64,000 bases of DNA, taken from NCBI GenBank assembly GCA_037951105.1, contig JBAMJV010005473.1, forward strand, positions 1 through 64,000. Direction: 5' to 3'. Below are positions 25,501 to 37,500 of the stretch, piece by piece; within the stretch, counting starts at the first letter, position 1; each line of letters begins with the position of its first letter. The notes below the pieces were generated by a model, which was given only the letters and a program-made list of their open reading frames with translations, had not been told where the DNA came from and did no database searches. Position numbers and translations under genes: made by a program. This DNA comes from Echinarachnius parma. Its lineage: Eukaryota; Echinodermata; Echinoidea; Clypeasteroida; Echinarachniidae.

Positions 25501-28500
25501 TATTCAACATGACTCGGCCTTAGTGTTTAGCCTTAATACCAATTAAAATCATTCTTTGCTGTATGCAGATTTTCTGTCCTCTGCCAAGACTTCAATAGTT
25601 CGAACGTGAACATCAATATTACTTGGGACTTTACCAGACTTATCCTTCAAAATGCCTGGGAAAAATTGCAACAAGTTTTAAAAATCCCCCTTTTCAGTGT
25701 GTTAGTCAGGCTTTAAAGGGATCTATTAACTTTGTTGACATGTGCAAATCTGACGTGGATTGATAAAATGTGTATTTATGTAATCTGATATGTAACTGAG
25801 TGATGTGTACAAATTCCATGTTAAATGAATGTCATATGGCCGAGTAATGAAAACAAATGCAAAGTGATGATTGTACACAGTTTTTATTAACCAGTGGATA
25901 ATTACAAATTCCAACTCTCTAATCGTAAATATCTTTCTAAGAAAAGAGAAGTTTGGATACCACAATGTATTCCATTCTTGTATAGGAAATTATACAAATG
26001 CAACAAGGATGCACAACCGCAAAAGTTACATTTTTGTGGATTTTGACAATGTTACTATATATTCCTTTTTGGCCCCCCCCTGTCGTTTTTTTCGACGTGC
26101 ATCTAGACCGTTTGGAATTTCAAGTTCAAACTTCATGACTATTTTCTCTCAAGTCTCCCGCATGTTTTGATATATAATTCACCCCTGTCGGACCTGTAGA
26201 TCTGATTTTAGAGGTCGATAATTGCTCGTCCGTCACAAAAAAATGTAATTTTTGTACAGGTTTCTATGTAATTCCTATATCCGATGCCATGTAAACTCCA
26301 AATCTGTTATAATTGTTACTTTGAATTATAATTTGGATTATTTCTTTGTTATTAGTTGAATTCATACACTTCAGAGATAAATTCTTCTTAAAAAAACAAA
26401 AAAACAACAACAAAAAACAATAAAATACATAAGAATTAAAACAATGTGGATAAATCCGGGAATACTAATTTGCATATTTATGCAAATTAGTGATATATTT
26501 TATCACCATAAAAAACATGGATATGATGAATAACATCATTTGAAAGTATTTTTACAGAAAACCTGAAGAAATCCTGTAATTTCTTTTGATTTTAGATGAA
26601 AATCCCAAATTTTCCCCAAATTCGTCAAAAATTTGCATATTCAAAATTTTAATTAATTATAAAAAAAAAAATAATGGTCCAATTTTTGTTTTCTTTTTCA
26701 TATTCTTATTCTACTTGACTTGTTTTACGTGTGTGCCAATTTTCAAGTCGATCGGTCCATTCGTTGCCGAGATTTGAGGGGGGGGCCAAAACAGCCCCCC
26801 CCCCCCCCCCCCCAGTGGACTCAAGTGACCAAAATAACCCAGTGGGATTAGGGTTAAAGGAATCCTTGAGATTTAAATTGTGGTGTTGTTGATGTAATGT
26901 ATACTGGATTCATGTGTGGTTTGTGCTTTTTCCTCTTCTTTCTTGCATGTTGCTGTACCTATAGTAGACCAGACGGCCAAGATGAAGTACCTCTTCAGGG
27001 ACGCACGCTACTTTGTCATCAAGAGCAACAATCATGAGAACATTGCATTGGCAAAGACAAAGGTATGCCCCTTCTCAAATGGTTACCCCTTTCCTGGGTG
27101 CCCCTTCTCATATGGTTACCCCTTTTCTGGGTGCCCCCTTCTCATGTACCCCCTTTTCCTGGGTGCCTCCTTCTCCCCATGTATCCCCTTTCCTGGGTGC
27201 CCCTTCTCACATGGTTACCCCTTTCCTGGGTGCCCCTTTTCACATGGTTACCCCTTTCCTGGGTGCCCCCTTCTTGGGTGCCCCTTCTTCCCATGTACCC
27301 CTTTCCTGGGTGCCCCCTTCTCCCCATGTACCCCTTTCCTGGGTGCCCCCTTCTCACATGGTTACCCCTTTCCTGGGTGCCCCTTCTCACATGTTTACCC
27401 CTTTCCTGGGTGCCCCCTTCTTCCCATGTACCCCCTTTCCTGGGTGCCCCCTTCTTCCCATGTACCCCCTTTCCTGGGTGCCCCCTTCTTCCCATGTACC
27501 CCCTTGCCTGGGTGCCCCTTCTCCCCATGTACCCCCTTTCCTGGGTGCCCATTCTCACATGGTTACCCCTTTCGTGGGTGCCCCCTTTTCCACATGTACC
27601 CCCTTGCCTAGGTGCCCCTTCTCACATGGTTACACCTTTCCTGGGTGCCCCTTATTATATGGTTACCCCTTTCCTGAGTGTCCCTTCTCACATGGTTACC
27701 CCTTTCCTGGGTGTCCCCCCTCACATGGTTACCCCTTGCCTGGGTGTCCCTTCTCACATGGTTACCCCTTGCCTGGGTGCCCCTTCTCACATGGTTACCC
27801 CTTACCTGGGTGTCCCTTCTCACATGGTTACCCCTTGCCTGGGTGTCCCTTCTCACATGGTTACCCCTTGCCTGGGTGTCCCTTCTCACATGGTTACCCC
27901 TTGCCTGGGTGTCCCTTCTCACATGGTTACCCCTTGCCTGGGTGTCCCTTCTCACATGGTTACACCTTTCCTGGGTGACCCCTAATCCCCATGTACCCCC
28001 TTGCCTGGGTGCGAATTTTTTTTTCCCAAACAGGTTTACAAATCCTTGTGAATTAGCGACTTGGTCAGAGACCACGCATACCCGACATTTCCGACTTGTA
28101 TAATATCGAACATTGAGTACGATTTTACGCAAAAGAAGCGGCAAAGCCGGGTTTCGAACCCGGCGTCTTTAAATTATCAGACTAGCATGCTTCCGATTGC
28201 GCCACAGCGATTCACTTGATTTGTGGCAGGACAGAAGGGGTTTTGTCTTAGTTTCGGGGGATATATAACCCTAACCTAACCCTAATTTGGTGGCTATAGG
28301 TCAGATTAGTGGCTATAGGTCAGATTTAGTGGCTATAGGTCAGATTTAGTAGCTATAGGTCTATTTATAACTCAAATTGAATACGCGCGCTTTGGTCTCC
28401 ATTCAAGTCGCCCGATTCCAATTAAACGGGCATATCTTATGCGTTAACTAGTGCCATAGTAAACCTGTTTGGGAAAACAAAATTTGCTGCCTGGGTGTCC

Positions 28501-31500
28501 CTTCTCACATGGTTACCCCTTTCCTGGGTGCCCCTTCTCACATGGTTACCCCTTTCCTTGGTGCCCCCTTCTCCCCATGTACCCCCTTTCCTGGGTGTCT
28601 CTTCTAACATGGCTATCCAATTCCTGGGTGCCTCTTATTCAAAGCAAGGCTCAACTTTGTGTGAAATATGCTCTGTCCTCCTTCCAATGGGCATTCTTCC
28701 GAGTAACCCCCCCCCCTACCCACCCAGAAAATAATACAAATGTTGTACCCCCTTTGCTTTTACTACAGTTTAATGTGAAGGGTGTTATTAGTTGATGTGA
28801 GTGAGTGTACATGAAGTGAGCATATTAGTGTAATATGTGTGTTGGTATATTTCTGTTCAGTTAATGTGCGTGTCTGTGTGGATTTGGTGTCATGTGTATA
28901 AGTTTCAGTATATCTGAAATGTTGACAAAGATATATTTAAATCATTATTTTAGAGAAAATGCAGTAATGTTAAAGTAAGCAATTTTATGGATCATATTTT
29001 TTATAATAGTATAGTTTAATGTATGATATATTAAATTATAAACTCAATGAATTGTATAAATTGTATTTGTTCTTGCTCTAATTGATATATTGTTTTTTGT
29101 AATTATGAAATATGTTAATGCACCATCAAACTTGGACAGACTTTGTATCATTTCCTAATCCATCAAATGCCTCAAGTTTTATCAATGTTGGAGTGTGAAG
29201 CTACACAAGAGGATACAGCAGATGTTGCAGAATGAGTCATCACACAGCTTCAGATCCCAGAGTATTACTTCCAGCAAACTTCCTGGGGCCCGTTTCAAAA
29301 AATGTCTAATTGTTGTGAATGTCCAATTATTGTAACTGCTGTGTCAACAGCCAATCAACATGGAGCATTGTAGTTGTTGCCACATTAGTAACAAAAATTG
29401 GACATTTACAACAATTGGCAAAGTTCTGAAATATGGTCCTGGGCAGCGTGGGACGTCTTGGGAGGAGAAGAGCCCTGTGTTGGCTTGCAGAGCTGCAGTA
29501 TCCAGTGCAAGTACATGTATAGTCACCCTAAGGAGAGAATGCTGATTAGCTGTGCTGCAAAGTGTCACCAGTGACGAAAGCAGTCCTCGATTTGAGTTGG
29601 ATGGCCTGCGGATTGCGTCTCCAAATTGTGCATCGGCAGCCATCATTTGCAGATTGGAAGGAAAGCGTTACTTGTCGCAGTGGAGTGAGGTAGTATGACG
29701 CGGTGATGAGGTGATGCAGTTTGCTTGGAAACGACGCTGTCTGCTTATGCATCACGTTCAACTGGATGCCTGTCACAGGAAATGTGTTTATTATACGACG
29801 TGAGTGTGATGATTTTAATGAACTGTTGATTTGCTCTTGACCCTCACCATTCATAAACTGTCAGTGAACTCACTAGTGATCAGAACTTTGCTTAGTTATC
29901 TTTATTTGGTCAAGAGCATATCAAGAGCATGAAATGAACTGCATTGGGGAGAAAAATATTGCTTTTGAAAATTGCCTTCACAAAGCCATGGAATGGACGA
30001 TTAATGAAATGAAATTGAGCTGTCTCATTAGAACTTTTATTTTAATGGAAAAAATGTCTTCAAAGTGAAGGAATGTGTACATTCCCTACTTATGAACTTA
30101 TCACACCCATTTGGACTGATTTCTCTTTCTACAAATTTGGCGCAATACTACTATGGACCAATATTGAAAGCAATTCCTGAATTACTCATCTGGACTCCAT
30201 GACGGAGAATAACATTTATTGGAAAGAATTAATACATTTATGCACTCTCATATATAGTCTTGATAATATGTGTGACCTGCTGCACTTGATTTGCACATCA
30301 TTTATCCACTTGTCAGCTGCTTTACCATTTTATGTCTCCATCTTTAACAGGCTGATGCTTCATTTGGTATTTTATAATACTTTTGCAACAAAGTGGTCAG
30401 AGGCATTATGTTATCGGTTTGTCTGTATGTCCATCCATATGCCCCGTTAGCGTTATCTCAAAAACTAGTTGGCAGATAACCATCAAACTTGGTCCCTGTA
30501 TGAATGTAGGATCCAATGAACTGATAAGATTTGGGGGGATATGAGGTCAATGATCACAGAGCTCATTGTGCAAAAATAGATTTTAATTACAATATCTCAA
30601 CAATCAGCGCGACTAAACTATTTTGTCATTTCAAAGGTCAATATTTACACAAAGGCATATTTTGTTCAACTGCTTGCAGTGAACATGCTTTAGTTTTATT
30701 GTCGAGCCCACCGTAGGTGGAGGGGAGACTAAAGCCCTCTGCAGACAGAGCAGACTCGACCCGATCCGACTGGTTTTCATTCGGATCGGCTCGGTTTTTA
30801 GTGCGTCGCAACACACATTTTGCCAGTCGAGAGACAGTCGGATGCCAGTTGGGGCCGATTCAACACGATGAATCGGATCCGACCGACCGGGCCCAACTCT
30901 AGCCTGATTGAAACCAGTCGGATCGGGTCGAGTCGGCTTTGTCTGCAGAGGGCTTTAGGGATCCAAATTGTGAAGGGTCAATGTGAAGTTTTTGGGGTAA
31001 GAGTCTATTAGGGTCGATAACTTTCCAACCCTGCATCTGTTTGTAACCAAACTTGATTGGTAGATGCCCTTTATCGGCCTCCATGATATGCTGGGGTCAA
31101 AGGTCACATAAGTAAGTCAAAGGTCAAATGTGAAAGTTTTGGGGTAAGTGTCTATTAGGGTTGATAACTTTCCAACCCTGTATCTGTTTGTAACCAAACT
31201 TTATTGGCATGAATGTGCGCAATAGGGCGAGACACATTAAGGCTATCGCCTTGTTCTGAAAATATGAATCAGTGATCAGCTTCAAAGCAAAACAAAAAAA
31301 CACCAACAAAAACAGGAATCTGTACAAAACACTTAGTACACAAAATAAGTACAGCTATATGATGATTGTACACAACTGATATACCTACATGTACATACAT
31401 AGGACTTAAGCCAAGCCTTCAAACTAACTTTTTTTCTACCTGCCCATTCAGGCAAGTCAAATCATGAATTTCTACTTTTTACTTGACCAAACAGAAAATG

Positions 31501-34500
31501 TACTTGCCTGCAAAAACCAAAGGGAAAAAAGCAGACAGTGATGCTAGGTGGCTCTATCTGCTTGACAAAAATCATGCTTTTTTTTCTAAGGATTTACATT
31601 TTACTCTGGGAGTTGAACAGAAATATTAGTTGCCCAATCAGGCAACTTGCCCTACATCAAATTTTTACCTGCCCCAAGATATTGGGCCCTGCTTCTGCTT
31701 CTTTCTTCCTTCTGCACTCAAACATGAAATATTGTTAATTGCTAAGAACAACCAAACCAGACATGATATGCAAAACCCTCAAGAATCACAACCTGGATGC
31801 AAAACCCTCTTGTAAAAGGTGTTCACAATGATGAAAAGGATGAAATGTACTCTTTAAGTACTTTACTCCTACTTTACTCTATTTTCCTTTACTTTTATGT
31901 ACTAGAAGCTAAATACTCATATGGGGAGTATAACTAAAATTCATAAGTATGAATGAAAATATATCCCACAAAATAATCATGAACCCCATATAATATTATA
32001 CTGCCGTGAAGGTCTAAGTGTGCTCTGCATGAAAACATCATTAGTTGTCTAGAGCTATCTCAGAAAAAATTATTATGTAAAATATTGACCTCAATAACGG
32101 GAAACAAAATTTCACATTTTATTTAATATAAAAAGTAAATGTACACCTAGTGTTATTTCTGAGTGCATAATTGGGTTCCTTGTGAAATTTCCTTTCAGAA
32201 AATGTATACTTTTGATAGGATATGGGGAGTTCTTAAGAAAATATTTCTCTCAACTGTAACATTGTCCTGCAGAAGCCCAAATCGGCATGTAACACAAAAG
32301 GAGGCGACCTCATGACGCAAGACCATATGTGAACGGCTATGCCTATAGCAAAACCCTGCACTTGTCGGTAAAAATAAAAATGTTGATTTTCATACCATTG
32401 GAAAGGCCTCATACAAGCTTTCATTTAATGCTTTGTTCTAATAAATTGGTCAGTAATTGGCGAAGATATTGTTTCAATTTTACAATCATAAGTCTTTTAC
32501 ACACATTATGTGAACTTAAAATGCCCATTTCTTCAAAACATGAATTACCGACAAGTGCAGGGTTTTGCTATAGCCGATCACATATATCATGAATTATACA
32601 TTTTACTTCTGGACAATGAAAAGTCCTTTCAATGTATTTTCACATTTAGGGCCACTGGGAATTGCCAATTTGTCTGTAATAGTTTTTCTTAAGATTTCTG
32701 CATTTTTCTCACTCTAATTCCATAGTTTTTTTTATTAGAATTTCCAGTAAATTTGTTACAAGATATAACTCAACTTAGCACAGGAGCACTGACATGGGAC
32801 CGGTTTCATAGAGCTTTTGGCTTGATGTATGTGTCCAATTAATGTAACTACCATGGCAACAGCTGCTGTGCTCAATGCTGATTGGCTATTGACCAACTAG
32901 TTACAATAATTGGACATAAACAACAATTGGAAAAGTTTTATGAATTAGGTGAACCTAGGGATCAGACCGCATATTCATGAAACCCCGCTAGCTTAACCCT
33001 AGTTGGGGACTAGTAAAACTTTTTGTTGCTCAATAAACTGCGCATTTGAAATACACTTGGCAAGGAACTAAGCTAGCGGGGTTTCATGAATATGGGGCCT
33101 GATCCCTAGGTTCACAAAGTTGTGATGGGTCACCCTAAGAGACACAATAAGGCAACCAACATATTAAAATATCCTCAGTGCTTTTCTGTGTTTGAGGGCT
33201 ACTAGAGCATTACTGAGCATGCAGGACAAAAATAATCTTAACACTTTTTAAATCAACCAAAAAAGACCAAGTTCTGAAACTGAGCAACACATGTTGCAGA
33301 GCACAGTATTCAATAGCGTGCTTACGATCTTGGACCGTGAGTTAGTGGACCGTAAAATGTTTACGGTCGAGTCAGGTGACCCGACCATACATCGCGCGAA
33401 AACTGTTCACCAAAAATTAGTCGACCGTAAGGCATTACGTCATACATGCGCAGAACAGATGCGCACTCGTATTTTACGGTCGACCGTGCTGACGGTCCAG
33501 GATCGTAAGCACGCTAAAGTCCCCTTAAAACGCAGCAGCGTTGCATTCTTGTTTAGAGTTAAATAGGAGAACTTAATTAAATTGCTCTCATCATATCAGT
33601 AATTATTATGTTCAGTCTTATTCACGCTAGATAGTGTTTAGCTAACTGCGCTACAACTGGACTGTAAATTTGAGTTGTCAACATAATGAAATAAATAGAT
33701 TGATACTCTGTTTTGCAATTGTTACAAATATTAGATACTTTAAACAATGCCAACAGCATTAACATGAAAAATACACAAAGCAACTTTTTCCCCACAATTA
33801 GAAATCTAATCTTAGCAATTTACTACCCTTACTTAGGGCTCAACAAGTTTAAAAAGTAGTAGTTTCTAGTTTGAGGTGTGTATCCGTTGATGGGGTAATT
33901 ATAATAGCGCTTAGGGCTTCATTGCAATTTTCACTCTGTGATCATTGCATTGACTAATTGGACATTACAAGTTGGGACTCATCGATCAACTGCAAAACAT
34001 GAAGCAGATTCATATCAAAAGTTGGATCATTTTTACTGAAACTCTTCCAAGTTCAAAACAAATTTGGAAGCCAGGTGGAACAAATTATGTGCAGCATATG
34101 CAGCAGGTCACTATTTGTATTGTTTTTGTTCATTTCTTCATCTTGTTTTATTTTGTTTTTCTTCTGTTCTAGAAATTGTGTACAACTATAGCATATAACA
34201 ATCTTTAGTTTCTTGCTTTCAATGTTAATGTCTCGCAATTATTGATATTTTAACACTCTTTTCCATTTTCCTTTTTCAGCGTGCCAGAGAGGGTAGGAAT
34301 TCCAACCTGCTGACAATGTCCAACAGAAACAACACACAGGATTGTGATTCACCATCACGTCACAGGACAAGGGTGAAGAACTGCTCACGTTTGCAACATG
34401 CAAATAGTGGACCTATGAAACATGGTGGGCTTCTTAAACAGGCACATTGTGGACTTGGTAAGCGTAGTCGTTCTGCTTCTTACGCAGCTGCCATTAATTC

Positions 34501-37500
34501 TAGTGCAAAAAGTAGCGGGAGGCATCGCAGCACATTAAACAGTGTAAGCGAAAGTGCAAATGTTGACAATGCTGGGAGAGGAAGTGTGTTACATGATGAG
34601 GCAGAGACTCTGGCTGGGGAGGAAGATGCTGAGCTGTCGGAGGAGGAAGTGTTTCCACCTCACGATCTGGAGGACTATGTATCTCTTGATGAAGGGGATC
34701 TTTGGGTTGGTGAAGCCCTTGAATCTACAAGTCCCCATCCTAGGCCTGTGTCAAGGCACAGAATCAAAAGGCAACGACCCACCCAGGGTCCTTCTAGAGG
34801 TGTGCATGTGATGCCACAGCGTGGTCTTCCCAGGTTAGTGACATCACACCAGGGTGTCCCGAGACAAGTCCGATGGCAGCAACAGAAGCGAGACCCTAGA
34901 GTTGGCCAGGGTGCTATGCATAGCAGTAGCAGTGGCAGAGCGTCACATCTCAACATGGCAAACACCATTCCCCAAACCATTGAATTTGACTATGCGCATG
35001 TAGGTTCCAATAGTACCCGCTTTAATGGGGAACTTTTGAACCAAGAGGAGGAGTACTCTAGCCTTGACGGTGAGGGTGTGATGTCACCAAGAAGACCTTT
35101 CAGGAACAGTGGACTGGACCAGCTATGTCATGAAGATGTTAATGTTGTAGACAGCCATGTAGAGTTTGATAACCACAGAGAACAATACCAACATAATCAG
35201 AGACATGAAATGGAAACACTTTTACGTGATGCGGCTACAAAATTAGGTGATCAGGTAAGTTAATTGATTTTGTTATCATTCCTTCATGTTAGCTTTCTGT
35301 TTATGATGTGTATTTACTACTTGTATTTAGACAAATAATTTGCAGGTAAAAAAAAAATAACAGCACCTCTTGCCTTATTAGTTCAAAAGAGTAAATTTGT
35401 ATTTGACACAGAGAGGGAGACTAGAAGCTTATAAATGCAATTTACCCACTGAATATTCAATGAAATTCATGTAAGTCATGCCAATTTCTTAATTTACGAA
35501 TGCATTGAATTTGATCATAACTACCAGTGCATGATGTCATTTTTGTCGAGCCACCGTAGGTGGAGGGAGACTTAAGGGATCCAAATTGCGTCCGTCGGTC
35601 CGTCCGTCTGTCTGTCCGTCCGTGACGCTTACACAAATTTGAACTTGATTGGTAGATGCCCTATACCGGCCTCCATGATATGCTGGGGTCAAAGGTCACA
35701 TAAGTAGGTCAAAGGTCAAATGAGGGTCAATGTGAAGTTTTTGGGGTAAGAGTCTATTAGGGTCGATAACTTTCCAACCCTGCATCTGTTTGTAACCAAA
35801 CTTGATTGGTAGATGCCCTACATTGGCCTCCATGATATTCTGGGGTCAAAGGTCACATAAGTAGGTCAAAGGTCAAATGGGGTCAAATGTGAAGTTTTAC
35901 CTGCAAGAGTCTATTAGGGTTGATAACTTTCCAACCCTGCATCTGTTTGTAACCAAACTTGATTGGTAGGTGCCCTATATTGGCCTCCATAATATTATGG
36001 GGTCAAAGGTCACATAAGTAGGTCAAAGGTCAATGTGAAATTTTACCTGCAAGAGTCTATTAGAGTTAATAACTTTCCAACCCTGCATCTGTTTGTAACC
36101 AAACTTGATTGGTAGGTGCCCTATATTGGCCTCCATGGGGTCAAAGGTCAAAGTAGGTCAAAGGTCAAATGAGGTCCAATGTTGCATGAATGTGCGCAAG
36201 TGGGCGAGACACTTTACGGCTATCGCCTTGTTTGATAGTGGGAGTTTCAGATTTTAAAATATTTTGTATAGACGAGGACATGTTGTTAATTTGTAACTAT
36301 AAGTTTTAAAAAAAGTCTTACATTGTTATGAGGAATTGAAAAGTTAAATATTATAGATATTATTAAGTGTTGTTGTCATTAATATTTCTTTCAAGTTGTA
36401 ACCAAATGTACCAATTTGTTTGCTTGATGTTTTTCCCAGTCCTCCCTGCAGTTGAGGGTCAGTCAGCTGGAGAGTGTGCTGGGTGATCTGATCAAGGTTG
36501 TACAGGGGCTGGTGCGCACAGATCAGCCAGGATCCACCAGGGGACATCCTTCATCCCAGGAAAGGCGGTCAAACATTCGGACTAGAGAAAGAGCAGGACA
36601 GAGAGGTCAAGCACAGAACATTCAGTCACATGTGCGTGGCAGTCAAAGGAATGCAGAAGTTGATGTTGATCTAGTGCATAGCTTGCCAAAGAATAGAGTT
36701 GGTGTCCCAAATAATGTAGAGTTGGAAAGCCAAGTGCATATATTGCCAAAGAATAGAGTCAATGTCCAAAATAACATGGAAATGGAGATCCAAGTGCATA
36801 CTTTCCCAAAGAATAGAGTAAACTTTCAGAGCAATATGGAAGTCCAGAACCAAATGCTCAACTTGCCATCAAACAAATCAAGATTTGAAGAAAACACAGC
36901 GATTGACAGCTCCATGGAAAGCTTGGAGGATAGCTTGCCAAAGAATAGAGTAAACACCCAAATCAACATAGATCTTGCCAAACAAATGCCAAACTTGCCA
37001 AAGAACAGTGTCGGCACACAAAGAAACATGACACGTAAAGAAAACCATGCATCTCAGACTTGCCACAAGGATGCAAATAGAAATGCTAATGAGTGGAATC
37101 ATGCAATGTGTGACTTAAATGATGAGACAGATGACCTGCCTTCAGATCAGCAAAACAGAGAATCTAGTACACTGAAAGGGTCAGATACCATTGCAGCTCA
37201 TTGTAATAGCGGAATTAAAGAAGTTCCAGAGGCTCCTGAAGCTCTGAGTGGGTGTAGACACTTACCTAGTACCTCTTCTGTATTAGAACAACATCCTACT
37301 TGTGAAAATGAGACACTTGATGATGCACCTGTTGAAAATAGATCAGGATGCCAAGGAAATGTTCCTGGACAAGATGAAACATCTCCAAAGGATGATGCCT
37401 CTGGACTAGATGGAAGAACTCCACACAACAGGACATCAGTAGAGCAAGGTGCTGTGAGCTATGAGCAATGTTCCTCCAGTGGGGAGGGATCAGAGACTGT

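Larger units (their letters stand above)
28011..28487. mobile_element. 477-bp inverted-repeat element inserted in the minisatellite
   Basis: The ends at 28011-28039 and 28459-28487 are 29-bp inverted repeats matching at about 26 positions (core TTTTCCCAAACAGGTTTAC). TGCCTGGGT at 28002-28010 is repeated at 28488-28496, consistent with a 9-bp (or 8-bp) target duplication, although the host array itself contains this string. Inside are a tRNA-like segment on the minus strand and four copies of GTGGCTATAGGTCAGATT next to CCCTAACCTAACCCTAA. The family is unknown. Confidence 0.65.
28641..34279 (+). other. Middle of YTHDC1 intron 8, upstream of the BEN gene
   Basis: No coding exon was recognised. 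It holds repeats: related CAACAATTGG segments at 29285-29420 and 32796-32945, a partial GCCTCCGCC repeat at 30385-30640, a TCGAGCCCACC repeat at 30702-31256, and MITEs at 32328, 32949 and 33314. A promoter or 5' noncoding exon for the nested gene probably lies here but I cannot place it. Confidence 0.5.

Noticed and set aside
27013-28144. Several open frames of 140-320 residues on both strands
   Set aside because: The 33-bp unit is a multiple of three, so all frames stay open. There is no sign of an independent gene.
28143-28213. Functional tRNA gene
   Set aside because: The acceptor stem does not pair and the D and anticodon stems are eroded.
29344-29854. Two minus-strand ORFs of about 100 residues
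   Set aside because: No recognisable domain. They partly overlap a dispersed CAACAATTGG repeat.
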